Assembly: GCA_964530825.1 (NCBI GenBank) | Contig: CAZHCA010000001.1 | Span: forward strand, 124,001 to 188,000 | From: CAZHCA01 sp964530825 | GTDB lineage: Bacteria > Bacteroidota > Bacteroidia > Chitinophagales > Saprospiraceae | Direction of reading: 5' to 3' | Length of the DNA: 64,000 bases | Shown here: piece by piece, positions 24,937-33,274 of the stretch | Layout: every line of letters begins with the position of its first letter | Numbering within the stretch: the first letter of the stretch is position 1 | Position numbers and translations under genes: made by a program | Notes under the pieces: model-generated | What the model saw: the letters and a program-made list of their open reading frames with translations, nothing else | What the model was told of the DNA's origin: nothing | Databases searched by the model: none

Positions 24937-26256
24937 ATGCGGCCGTTATCGTTGCTTTTATTTCTTGCCCTGACCATCCATTCCTTTGCCCAGAAATCCC
25001 TGATTCAGTCGGGGCCCATGCTGGGGTATTCCGAAATGAAAGAGGTCCTGCTTTGGGTACAGACCCAGGAACCCGCCAGCGTCAAATTCCAGTACTGGGA
25101 CCAGCAAAATCCCGGTCAGAAATTCTATACCGATACCAAAAGCACCATAGAAGCAGAGGCCTACACCGCCAAGCTCCTTGCTGACGAGGTGGAGCCCGGT
25201 CGCCGCTACACTTACCAGCTCTACATCAACGAGGTGCCGGTGCGGCTCGATTACCCTACCGAATTTCAGACTCAGCACCTGTGGCAGTGGCGCACCGATC
25301 CACCTGATTTTACCATTGCGTTGGGCAGTTGCTCCTACGTCAATGAAAAAATTTACGACCGGCCCGGCGACGGCTACGGTGGCGAGTACGAGATCTTTCG
25401 CACTATCCACCGGCAACGCCCCGACGCCATGCTCTGGCTGGGCGACAACATCTACCTGCGGGAGGTCGATTGGTTTACTACCGAGGGTATCCACCACCGC
25501 TACACCCACACCCGCTCCCTATCCGAAATGCAGCCCCTGCTGGCCTCGACCCACCACTACGCCATCTGGGACGACCACGACTACGGCCCCAATAACAGCG
25601 ACCGTAGTTTCATCCACAAGGAAAAGACGCTCGATGCCTTCCGGCTGTTCTGGGGTAACCCCACCTACGGCCTGCCGGGCCAAGGCGGTATCACCACCTA
25701 TTTCCAGTGGGCCGATATTGACTTTTTCCTGCTCGACGACCGTTATTTTCGCGCCCCCAACCAGCGCAAATCGGGCAATAAACCCCTGCTGGGCGAAAAC
25801 CAACTCCAATGGCTAATCGACGCTCTGGTCAAGTCCGACGCCCCCTTCAAGATGGTGGCCATCGGCGGCCAGGTGCTGAGCGACTCCCAAGTGCACGAAA
25901 ATTACGTGCACTACCACACCGCCGAGCGCGCCCGCCTGCTGGAGTTGATCGCCCGCGAAGGGATCAAGAACGTGGTCTTCCTCACCGGCGACCGCCACCA
26001 TACCGAGCTTAGCATGCTCACCAACGCGGCAGGCAATGTACTTCACGACTTGACCGTCTCGCCTCTGACCTCCGGCCCGGCCTCCAACGTAGAGACCGAC
26101 AACAACCACCGCCAGCCCGGCACCCTGGTGACCCAGCGCAATTTCGGCCTGCTCGAATTCTCGGGACCCCGCGATGCCCGCCGGCTCAAAGTCACCATCC
26201 ACGCCGTCGATGGCAAAGTGCTCTGGGAAAAGACTATCCAATCGGTAGCGGATTGA
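24937..26256 (+). CDS. PhoD-like alkaline phosphatase/phosphodiesterase
   Basis: 439 residues with a signal peptide (MRPLSLLLFLALTIHSFAQ), so periplasmic or secreted. A fibronectin-like N-terminal domain of about 115 residues precedes a metallophosphoesterase domain. Metal-binding motifs seen are GSCSYVNEK, MLWLGDNIYLREVDW, YAIWDDHDYGPNNSD and FLTGDRHHTELSML. PhoD-family enzymes release phosphate from phosphodiesters with Ca/Fe centres. No pho box could be recognised. Its terminal hairpin (CCCACC/GGTGGG, 26269-26285) lacks a T-tract. The gene precedes, but is probably separate from, the operon that starts at 26380. Confidence 0.88.
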   Translation: MRPLSLLLFLALTIHSFAQKSLIQSGPMLGYSEMKEVLLWVQTQEPASVKFQYWDQQNPGQKFYTDTKSTIEAEAYTAKLLADEVEPGRRYTYQLYINEVPVRLDYPTEFQTQHLWQWRTDPPDFTIALGSCSYVNEKIYDRPGDGYGGEYEIFRTIHRQRPDAMLWLGDNIYLREVDWFTTEGIHHRYTHTRSLSEMQPLLASTHHYAIWDDHDYGPNNSDRSFIHKEKTLDAFRLFWGNPTYGLPGQGGITTYFQWADIDFFLLDDRYFRAPNQRKSGNKPLLGENQLQWLIDALVKSDAPFKMVAIGGQVLSDSQVHENYVHYHTAERARLLELIAREGIKNVVFLTGDRHHTELSMLTNAAGNVLHDLTVSPLTSGPASNVETDNNHRQPGTLVTQRNFGLLEFSGPRDARRLKVTIHAVDGKVLWEKTIQSVAD

Positions 26257-26379
26257 TCGCTTTCTACCCCCACCAATGAGGTGGGTAAACGCTGCTTAGG
26301 TGTTGCGGAGCTGCTTATACTCATACATTCCTGCATTTTTTCTATATTACAATTCTATTTCTAACTGCTATCATTCGCT

Positions 26380-27489
26380 ATGCCCCTGGAGGAACTCAAA
26401 CGCAAAATAAGAGCACTCGTTGCCAATAACGAGATGGCCGAGGCGTTTCGGGTCCTTCTGGAAGCGCTGCGCGAGGAGCGGGAGGCGATGAAGCTGGCCA
26501 GGAGCCTGTCGGGGCGGTATCGCCAGGCCGAACGCGAAAAAGAATCGGGTACCCTGATGGGCCAGGCTTACGTGACCGAGATGCAGCAAATCCGGACCGG
26601 CTTGCTGGGGATGACCGACCGCCTAACCACTGACGACCAGGCCGTTCCGGCCACGGAAAAAACCGCGGCATCTGACCTCCCGCACGATTGGCACCGGTAC
26701 ACCTGTGACCGGGTCGAGCAAAACAACCGCTTTCAGCAAATCCGGCGCGACGGTGCCGGCAGCCGGGTGCACTTCTTTTACATTTACGGCCTCGACCGCC
26801 ACGCCCATACGGCCCTGGTCGAACGCTTCGCTTACGATCTGGAGGGCTTGCTCCGCAGTCAATACCATTCGGGAGTGAGCCAGCGCTGCCGTGTAGAGCG
26901 CGAATTCGATTTTTCCCTCCTGCTCAATCCCGATCCGGACGAATACCGGACCGATCTGCTGACGAACTTTTTTACGGCGTTCGGACTGGATCCGGACAGA
27001 TACGGACCCTTGCTGGAGACTACCCTCCACGACCTGCTACGCGACAGTCCGCGCCTGCGGGCCCTGGGGCCGAATGACCATGTATGCTGCTACCTCGGCA
27101 TTCCCGAGTGGGACTGGGATACGGAGGTGACGCCGGCGGCGGTTACCTGGCTGATCGATCATTTTTGCGGGACTAACCTTCCGCCCGATGCGCCCCGTTT
27201 CTTTTTCTTCTTCGGGATTGAATTTGAAGATGACCATAGCCCCGTGCGGCAAGAAGTGGAAGCCGCCATCCGGGCGGGCGGCAACCGGGTGCACATTCTG
27301 CCCGAGCTTCACATGGTGCTCCCAAGGGACCTCAAGCGCTGGTTTAACAACTACCGAAAATGGATGCCCGACCGGAAGCAGCGCGAGCAGCTCTACGAGC
27401 AATTCTTCGGCGACCGGGAAGCCCGCTACATGGAGGACGTCATTGAAAGGCTAGGACAAATTATTGAACAACTCAACACACGAACCTAA
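26380..27489 (+). CDS. Adaptor with helical effector-associated-like N-terminus and inactive STAND-like NTPase domain
   Basis: 369 residues. Residues 1-60 (MPLEELKRKIRALVANNEMA and on) form a small helical bundle like the effector-associated domains (EADs) of bacterial conflict systems. From about residue 104 a larger domain begins HRYTCDRVEQNNRFQQIRR and continues HFFYIYGLDRHAHTALVERF. This has the shape of a STAND P-loop strand-loop-helix, but the GxxGxGK[ST] is replaced by YGLDRHAHTAL, so nucleotide binding is not expected. This matches the inactive STAND (iSTAND) pattern known from EAD-linked systems. FFFFFGIEFEDDHSPVRQEV and the HMVLPRDLKRWFNNYRKWMP segment follow. First gene of a compact operon; the MoxR gene starts 3 bases after its stop. 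It probably recruits an effector to the membrane complex (inference). Confidence 0.75.
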   Translation: MPLEELKRKIRALVANNEMAEAFRVLLEALREEREAMKLARSLSGRYRQAEREKESGTLMGQAYVTEMQQIRTGLLGMTDRLTTDDQAVPATEKTAASDLPHDWHRYTCDRVEQNNRFQQIRRDGAGSRVHFFYIYGLDRHAHTALVERFAYDLEGLLRSQYHSGVSQRCRVEREFDFSLLLNPDPDEYRTDLLTNFFTAFGLDPDRYGPLLETTLHDLLRDSPRLRALGPNDHVCCYLGIPEWDWDTEVTPAAVTWLIDHFCGTNLPPDAPRFFFFFGIEFEDDHSPVRQEVEAAIRAGGNRVHILPELHMVLPRDLKRWFNNYRKWMPDRKQREQLYEQFFGDREARYMEDVIERLGQIIEQLNTRT

Positions 27490-27492
27490 GCT

Positions 27493-28449
27493 ATGCCCAT
27501 CACCAACAAAAAGACCTGGCGCCGCCCTTTCGGCCCCGACGACTACATCCTTTCCGACGAGCTGCGCCATGCCGTCGAGGTGGCCATCAGCCTGGGGCAG
27601 CCCTTGCTGCTGACCGGCGAGCCGGGTACTGGCAAGACACGCCTGGCCTGGAAAGTGGCCGATGAGCTACACCGCGAGGCCGGCTCCGCCTTTGCGCCCG
27701 AGCCCTTGGTTTTTTACACCAAAACGACCTCGGCGGCACGCGATCTGTTTTACACCTACGATGCTGTCTCGCACTTCCAGGCGGCCAATATCCGGCAGCC
27801 GGCGGGCGGTGCCGCGCCAAGTACGTCCGACTATATCGAGTTGCAAGCCTTGGGGCAGGCGATCGCCTACACCAATCCGGGGGCTGTCGATGCCGGCAAG
27901 GTGAAAACCCCACTGCTCCCCCGGCCCGCCAGCTCGGTAGTGTTGCTCGATGAGATCGATAAGGCGCCGCGCGACTTCACCAACGACATCCTGAACGAGA
28001 TCGAAGACTATGCCTTCCGCATCAAAGAGCTGGACAACTACGAGCTGCGGGCCGACCCTGCGCAGCAGATCGTGATCATCATGACCTCCAATTCGGAGAA
28101 GAATCTGCCCGACGCCTTTCTGCGGCGCTGCGTCTTCTACCATATCCCCTTTCCTGCGCCTGACCTGCTGGCCCGGATCGCCCGACGGCAGTTGGGCGAG
28201 GCGACCCAGTACACCGAGGCGGCCCTGGACGACTTGATCGGCGCCTTCACGCAAATGCGGGAAGAAACGGTGCGCAAGGCGCCCGCCACCGCCGAGCTGG
28301 TGGCCTGGCTGCGCATCCTGGAGCTGCAGGGCTACCTGGAAGAATCGCCGTACGGACGCAAGCAGCTCCTGCTGCAGAACCTATCGGTACTGGTAAAAAC
28401 CAAGGAGGACCTCGACGCTTTGCGGGCCTTCGTGCAAAACAACTGGTAA
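27493..28449 (+). CDS. MoxR-type AAA+ ATPase of the DGR-linked operon
   Basis: 318 residues, a compact AAA+ module without the long C-terminal extension of RavA. Walker A is GEPGTGKT (residues 42-49), Walker B is VVLLDEID (149-156), sensor 1 and arginine finger are in IVIIMTSNSEKNLPDAFLRR (from about 193), and the start MPITNKKTWRRPFGPDDYIL is family-like. The insert between Walker A and B (about 95-145, including TKTTSAARDLFYTYDAVSHF) is typical of MoxR proteins found with EAD/iSTAND and VWA partners. All catalytic residues are present, so it should hydrolyse ATP. It ends 1 base before a CTG codon that may start the giant gene. Confidence 0.9.
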   Translation: MPITNKKTWRRPFGPDDYILSDELRHAVEVAISLGQPLLLTGEPGTGKTRLAWKVADELHREAGSAFAPEPLVFYTKTTSAARDLFYTYDAVSHFQAANIRQPAGGAAPSTSDYIELQALGQAIAYTNPGAVDAGKVKTPLLPRPASSVVLLDEIDKAPRDFTNDILNEIEDYAFRIKELDNYELRADPAQQIVIIMTSNSEKNLPDAFLRRCVFYHIPFPAPDLLARIARRQLGEATQYTEAALDDLIGAFTQMREETVRKAPATAELVAWLRILELQGYLEESPYGRKQLLLQNLSVLVKTKEDLDALRAFVQNNW

Positions 28450-28528
28450 ACTGGGCGCGCGCGACCCACATAGCATTGCGTTTCCGCTCGACGGCCTGCT
28501 GCAGCGCCTCGAGGTTGCCGGCTTTGCC

Positions 28529-31500
28529 GTGAGCACCCGCCAGCGCCTGCACATGTGGCGGGTCCTGCAGTCTTTCGGGGCCGAGGCCCTGGAGGCGCCC
28601 GGGCGCCTGAAGTACCGCCTGGCCCCCATTGTGGCCACCAGCGCCGCCGAGCAAGAGCAGTTGTATGCCCTCTTCGACCAGTACCTGGCCGATATACGGC
28701 AGTATAGGCCGCCCGCACCCGCGCCGCCGCCGCCCCGGTGGTGGCAACGCTGGCCGGTAGCGGCCAGCGTTGCCCTGCTGCTGGGCGTCCTGGCCTTCTG
28801 GTGGGGGTGGCGAAAGCCGCCGGAAAAAATACTGCACGTAGAACATCCGGCCGAGGTGACGGTCGGGGAGTCTTTTACCGCCGCCAACCGCAGCGCAGGG
28901 TACGATACGACCCAGGCCCGATTCCGGTGGGAGCTGCGCGATGCGGGCAGCGGGCGGGTGGAGCAGCGCCGCTCGGGCCCCGCCGACTGGACCCTGCGCA
29001 TCGATACGGTCCGCGGCGGAAACGATAAAACCCTCTACCTGCTGGCCGCCACGGAAAGGCAAGTAGACACCTTCCGCAGCAGTTTGCGCCTGCGCTGCGT
29101 ACGGCCCCCCCTGGATACCATTGACGCTCCGTCTACGGCATCCGTAGGCGCCGGGGTCCGTTTCCGGCTCCGCCAGGAACAGCAGCCCGGCTATAGCTAC
29201 GCCTGGGATTTTGGCGACGGTACGACCAGCCGCGCCTACGCGCCGGTGCACGCCTACCGCCGTACCGGCGGCTACCAGGCGCGGCTGACCATCACCGATA
29301 CGGCGGCGGCCGGGTATTGCGTGCAGCAGCTTACCCACCCGATCTCGGTGCAGGATACGACCGAGCAGTACGTATTCCTGGGCTTTCAACCCCTGGTGAG
29401 CGACCGCCCCCCCTTGGTGGCCTACTTCACCACGGGCGCCTGGCTGCTGCTGCTGGGGCTGCTGCTGCCGGCCGCCTTCTTTTGGCTGCGCTGGCTGCGC
29501 CAGCCGCCGCCCGTTCCCGACCCGGCGTCCGGGGCGCAAAGCCTGGAGGCACGCTTTGCGCACGCCGACCGGCCGCCCTACCAGATCCCCTTCCGGCCCC
29601 AGGACGAGGTGCTGCGCCCTGGCCCCGAGATGTACCGGCTGGCCCAGGTGCTGCGCCGCCGCCAGGAAGGCCTGCGCCAAGCGTTGGATGTGCCCGCCAC
29701 TATTGACGCCACCATCGGCCGGGGCGGCTTCCCGTCGGTGCAGTACCGACGCACTACGGTGCCGGCCAACTACCTTTTCCTGATCGACGAGCAGGCCCCC
29801 CATAGCCACCAGGCGCAGCTGTACCGCTACCTCTACGACTTTTTGCGCGGGCAAGACGTGGCGGTGGAGGCCCTCTGGTACCGGCAGACCCCCGACCGCT
29901 TCTGGAATGCTAGCCACCCCAGGGGCCTGACCCTGGAGCAGGTGCAGCGCCGCTACCCCCACTACCGGCTCCTCCTGTTGGGCGACGCCCATACCCTGAT
30001 CGATCCGCTGGCCACCGAGCAGCACCGCGTGGTGCCCGACCTGGCCGCCACCTACCGGCGCTGGGATAGCCGCCTGCTGCTCACTCCCCTGCCGGCACCG
30101 GAGTGGACCTACCGCGAGGCCGCCCTCTACGACCTGCTGGCTGTTTTTCCCAGCGATACGGCGGGGGTGCAAGCCGCCATGGACTACCTGGAGACCACCC
30201 CCACCGAGGAGGATGAGCGCGCCCGGCCCGGCTTTGGCAGCTGGCGCGCCGCCCGCACCGCCCTGCCCCCACCGCCCAGCGCCCAATACCGGCGGTGGAA
30301 GCGCCCCGAAGCCTATGACGCCTACTTCGACGGGCGCCCCGAACTGTACCGCTGGTTCCGCGCCCTGCTGGTATACCCTGCGCCTAGCTGGCCCCTCACC
30401 CTAGCCATCGGGCAGGCTATCGGGGCGCCGGTTACCTTCGATAACCTGTTGCTGCTGGCCCGCCTACCCTACCTGCAGGGGCAGGCCATGCCGTTGCGGC
30501 TGCGCCAGCACTTGCTGAGCGGGCTCGATCGCGACACCGAGCGGCGCGCGCGGGCCGCGCTGGCCGAAGAACTGCGTGCCGCCGCACCGGCTGTACGCGG
30601 TGGCCACGCCAACCAACCGTTACAAACCCAACTGGCCCTGCAGGAATTCTTGCTGGCGCCAGAGACGGAGGAAGCCCGCGGCGCCCTGCTGCACCTGCTA
30701 GATAGCGGGGCCCTCACCCGTCGCCAGGTAGCCGAAGTGGAGGGTGCCCTCGAACGGCAGGTGGGCGGCCCGGTGCAGCTAGAAAAATTCTTGGCTGAAC
30801 ACGACGCGGCGGCGCCAAAACCTGCCCAGCGGCGACTCAATGCCGACTTTTACCGGGCCGTGGGATCTACGGTGCTGCCCTTGCTGCTCGCCCTGACCAT
30901 GGGCGCCCTCGATGGGAGCGCAACGCTGCTGCGGTGGTGGGAACAGCTCCAGCCCCCGCAAGAACCGGACCCCACCCGGCCGGCGGGCGACTTTTGGGTG
31001 TCGGCCACCTACCGGCCCGATAGCGCCGTATACTACAACAACCGGGCTGTGGCTGCCTGGGATAGCTTGCGCCGCCAGGAGCGGCCCCTCCTGCCTGAAG
31101 ATCTGCAACCCCTTGCCCGCAACCTGGAGCGGGCCCTCGCCCTACGCCAGGGCGACTATGCCCTGGCAGCCGATAATGCGGCTCGTAATGCCTACCACCG
31201 AGGCTTGCTGCACTACCATGACTATCTGCAAAACCAGGAGGACCAGCAGCTGGCAGTTGCGGAACCTTTTTTTCGCAAGGCTCTGGGGGCAGCGGTGAGT
31301 GCCCCCGACGCCCGGCACGCCCTTGGCCTGCTGGGATACTACCAAGACAACCGCCTGATGGCGCGCAACGTCTACGATACCCTGCTGGCGGCAGGCTATT
31401 TCGATACCCTAAGCCTCCAACCCAACCTGCGCACCTTGCTCTTTCCGAATGAGGGGGCAGCGGTACAGTCCGACTGCCTGCCGCCGCCGGCGGTGACGCC

Positions 31501-33100
31501 CCTCAGTCCCGACACCCTCTGTGCGGGCGACAGCCTGCGCCTGCGCTTCCGGGCGCCGCCGCCGGCAGTCGACTACTACCTGGTGCGCTGGGGCGACGGG
31601 CAGGCCGATACCGTGCGGCGGGCGGCCACCCTGGCCCACGCCTACGCACGGGCGAGCGGGCGGGTAGGCGTACGCGTCTTGGCCTTCGGCCGTTGCGCCG
31701 AGGAGGGCCCCGCCTACCGGCCCCAGACACTGGCCTTCTTCCTGTTGTACCCACCGCGTATCTACGAACTAGCACCCAGCACACAGCGGGGATGCCCTCC
31801 CCTGACGGTCGGCTACAATGCTCTGGTGGCGGCAGGGCAGACCTACCGCTGGGATCTCGGCAATGGCCAGACCAGCACCGAGCCCCGCCCCACCGCTACC
31901 TACACCGAGCCCGGAACCTATACGGTGCGCCTGCTGGTGCGCAATGCCTGCGGGCAGGATAGCCTGGCGCTGACCGGTGCAGTAACTGTACAGGGCCCGG
32001 TGGCCTGTGCCGGTACGGTCACCTGGCGGGGGCAAGTGCTGGATGCTAAGACGGGCCAGCCCATCGCCGGCGCCAAGTTGTCGCTCAATGCCGGCGACCA
32101 GGGCGGGGCCACCCTCGAGACCGACCCGGAAGGTCTTTTTACCACCAACGCTTTTCTGCCGGGTACAACGGTAGCCATCAACCTTATAGCCGCAGGCTAC
32201 CCCGATACCACTTACCAAGCCGCGGTAAGCGCCGACCCGCTGACCTTGCGGGTGCCGCCCTTGCCAGCGGAAACACCGCCAACCCCACAGGAGGAAACAC
32301 CGCCAACGCCCATCCCGCAACCTGAAATGGTAACCGTGCCCGGCGGTACCTTCACCATGGGCTGCGCCAGCGAAGCGCGGGATGGGGATTGCGAGGATGA
32401 TGAAAAGCCCGCCCACGAGGTGACCGTGGATGCCTTTTACATGAGTGTGCATGAGGTGACGGTAGGGCAATTTATGGCTTTTATTGAGGATAGTGGCTAC
32501 AGAACCGATACTGATAAAGAAGGGTGGAGTTATATTTGGACGGGAAGTAGTTACGAAAAAAAGGATGGGGTAAACTGGAAGTGCGATGTGTCGGGTGATA
32601 TTAGGCCTCAAGTAGAATATCGCCATCCGGTCATTCACGTTTCCTGGAATGATGCGGTTGCTTATGCAGAATGGCTGAGCCAAAAGACCGGACAAAACTA
32701 CCGCCTGCCGACCGAGGCAGAGTGGGAATACGCGGCCCGGGGCGGCGAACGGGGCGCAAAAGATAACCACTTGTACAGCGGCAGCAATACTATCGACGAG
32801 GTAGCTTGGTATGATGGGAATAGCGGTGGGCAAACCCACCCGGTAGGGCAAAAAAAGGCCAACCAATTAGGTCTTTACGATATGAGTGGCAATGTGTGGG
32901 AGTGGTGTGCGGATTGGTACGGAGAGTATCCGGCAGCGGCGCAACGAAATCCAACCGGACCTGGTAGAGGCTCGGATCGCGTGCTCCGCGGCGGCGGCTG
33001 GATCAGCAGTCCGCAGTACTGCCGTGCTGCTAATCGCGACAACGGCAATCCCGACGCCCGCAGCGGCTATGTCGGTTTCCGGGTGGTTTCCTCCCAGTGA
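28529..33100 (+). CDS. Giant multi-domain membrane protein, DGR target with C-terminal FGE/lectin-fold variable domain
   Basis: At least 1523 residues from the GTG at 28529; the true start may lie upstream (28451 or 28475), because in-frame sequence there continues the helical N-terminal domain. Layout: helical domain (1-60); membrane helix about 75-93; beta-rich PKD-like region with WDFGDGTTS (226-234); membrane helix 303-321; VWA-like domain about 400-545 whose first strand YLFLIDEQAP has lost the DxSxS metal site; helical stretch; a third hydrophobic segment 778-795; repeat-like helices 830-965; two PKD domains (WGDGQAD near 1021, WDLGNGQTSTEP near 1108); carboxypeptidase-regulatory-like domain 1160-1243 (GQVLDAKTGQPIAGAKLSLN); proline-rich linker; FGE-sulfatase fold 1266-1521 (MVTVPGGTFTMGC, YRLPTEAEWEYAARGG, GLYDMSGNVWEWCADWYG). 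The last 131 coding bases before the stop are the DGR variable repeat. Base composition drops where the FGE domain begins. Predicted topology places the variable domain outside the inner membrane. Confidence 0.9.
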   Translation: MSTRQRLHMWRVLQSFGAEALEAPGRLKYRLAPIVATSAAEQEQLYALFDQYLADIRQYRPPAPAPPPPRWWQRWPVAASVALLLGVLAFWWGWRKPPEKILHVEHPAEVTVGESFTAANRSAGYDTTQARFRWELRDAGSGRVEQRRSGPADWTLRIDTVRGGNDKTLYLLAATERQVDTFRSSLRLRCVRPPLDTIDAPSTASVGAGVRFRLRQEQQPGYSYAWDFGDGTTSRAYAPVHAYRRTGGYQARLTITDTAAAGYCVQQLTHPISVQDTTEQYVFLGFQPLVSDRPPLVAYFTTGAWLLLLGLLLPAAFFWLRWLRQPPPVPDPASGAQSLEARFAHADRPPYQIPFRPQDEVLRPGPEMYRLAQVLRRRQEGLRQALDVPATIDATIGRGGFPSVQYRRTTVPANYLFLIDEQAPHSHQAQLYRYLYDFLRGQDVAVEALWYRQTPDRFWNASHPRGLTLEQVQRRYPHYRLLLLGDAHTLIDPLATEQHRVVPDLAATYRRWDSRLLLTPLPAPEWTYREAALYDLLAVFPSDTAGVQAAMDYLETTPTEEDERARPGFGSWRAARTALPPPPSAQYRRWKRPEAYDAYFDGRPELYRWFRALLVYPAPSWPLTLAIGQAIGAPVTFDNLLLLARLPYLQGQAMPLRLRQHLLSGLDRDTERRARAALAEELRAAAPAVRGGHANQPLQTQLALQEFLLAPETEEARGALLHLLDSGALTRRQVAEVEGALERQVGGPVQLEKFLAEHDAAAPKPAQRRLNADFYRAVGSTVLPLLLALTMGALDGSATLLRWWEQLQPPQEPDPTRPAGDFWVSATYRPDSAVYYNNRAVAAWDSLRRQERPLLPEDLQPLARNLERALALRQGDYALAADNAARNAYHRGLLHYHDYLQNQEDQQLAVAEPFFRKALGAAVSAPDARHALGLLGYYQDNRLMARNVYDTLLAAGYFDTLSLQPNLRTLLFPNEGAAVQSDCLPPPAVTPLSPDTLCAGDSLRLRFRAPPPAVDYYLVRWGDGQADTVRRAATLAHAYARASGRVGVRVLAFGRCAEEGPAYRPQTLAFFLLYPPRIYELAPSTQRGCPPLTVGYNALVAAGQTYRWDLGNGQTSTEPRPTATYTEPGTYTVRLLVRNACGQDSLALTGAVTVQGPVACAGTVTWRGQVLDAKTGQPIAGAKLSLNAGDQGGATLETDPEGLFTTNAFLPGTTVAINLIAAGYPDTTYQAAVSADPLTLRVPPLPAETPPTPQEETPPTPIPQPEMVTVPGGTFTMGCASEARDGDCEDDEKPAHEVTVDAFYMSVHEVTVGQFMAFIEDSGYRTDTDKEGWSYIWTGSSYEKKDGVNWKCDVSGDIRPQVEYRHPVIHVSWNDAVAYAEWLSQKTGQNYRLPTEAEWEYAARGGERGAKDNHLYSGSNTIDEVAWYDGNSGGQTHPVGQKKANQLGLYDMSGNVWEWCADWYGEYPAAAQRNPTGPGRGSDRVLRGGGWISSPQYCRAANRDNGNPDARSGYVGFRVVSSQ
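32967..33097 (+). repeat. DGR variable repeat (VR), last 131 coding bases of the giant gene
   Basis: Aligns without gaps to the template repeat at 34741-34871. Of 131 positions 113 are identical, and all 18 differences fall on template adenines: 12 A to G, 4 A to T, 2 A to C. The VR encodes residues of about 1480-1523, ends in the protein's VVSSQ, and is directly followed by the TGA stop. Fourteen amino-acid positions differ from the template-encoded sequence. The final 24 bases of the repeat are unchanged and contain a single adenine, in the position expected of the initiation-of-mutagenic-homology segment. Identity to the TR stops exactly at the stop codon. Confidence 0.95.
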
Positions 33101-33157
33101 TTCGGCGGGCATTTATCCGGGGAAAATCTTATCTTCGGCAGCCTTGTCTATGAGCAA

Positions 33158-33229
33158 GCGGTGGGCATGCGGGCCCGGGCTGGCTGGGCGGCGGAGCGCC
33201 CGAGCCGCCCGGGTCGGCGTGCCCACCGC
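33158..33229. other. Long GC-rich inverted repeat downstream of the VR
   Basis: GCGGTGGGCATGC (33158-33170) pairs with GCGTGCCCACCGC (33217-33229), 13 pairs with one G-T. The interior holds a second stem GGGCGGC/GCCGCCC. It begins about 60 bases past the VR end. In the Bordetella phage DGR a cruciform-capable hairpin lies just past the VR and aids retrohoming; this one is larger and further away. It could instead be a dispersed chromosomal repeat or terminator. Confidence 0.6.
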
Positions 33230-33248
33230 AAAGGCAGAAGGGAAACCA

Positions 33249-33274
33249 GGGGCGCAAGCCCCCCAATTTTTTTT
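33249..33274 (+). terminator. Terminator-like hairpin abutting the HRDC gene start
   Basis: GGGGC-GCAA-GCCCC (33249-33262; GCAA is a GNRA tetraloop) is followed after CCAA by eight Ts (33267-33274), directly before the ATG at 33275. It has the form of an intrinsic terminator or attenuator between the target gene and the HRDC-RT genes. Confidence 0.55.

Noticed and set aside
26269..26285. CCCACC/GGTGGG hairpin as a terminator behind the PhoD-like gene
   Set aside because: Stem of only six pairs and no T-tract on either side; kept only as a remark in the gene entry.
28247..30286. 679-codon open frame on the minus strand
   Set aside because: Lies opposite the GC-rich giant gene and the end of the ATPase gene. 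High GC suppresses stop codons; the translation is Gly/Gln/Arg-rich low-complexity without any domain.
31769..32866. 365-codon minus-strand open frame
   Set aside because: Antisense to the PKD and FGE parts of the giant gene, which have clear domains in the plus frame.
28529..33100. Active formylglycine-generating enzyme in the C-terminus of the giant protein
   Set aside because: The fold is right, but DGR targets use the FGE/C-type-lectin fold for binding, the VR covers the C-terminal region where FGE activity resides, and no sulfatase gene is nearby.
33161..33274. N-terminal extension of the HRDC protein from the ATG at 33161
   Set aside because: It would translate the GC-rich hairpin and the terminator-like tract into an Arg-rich leader; the family-like start is MQIRIFTIP at 33275.
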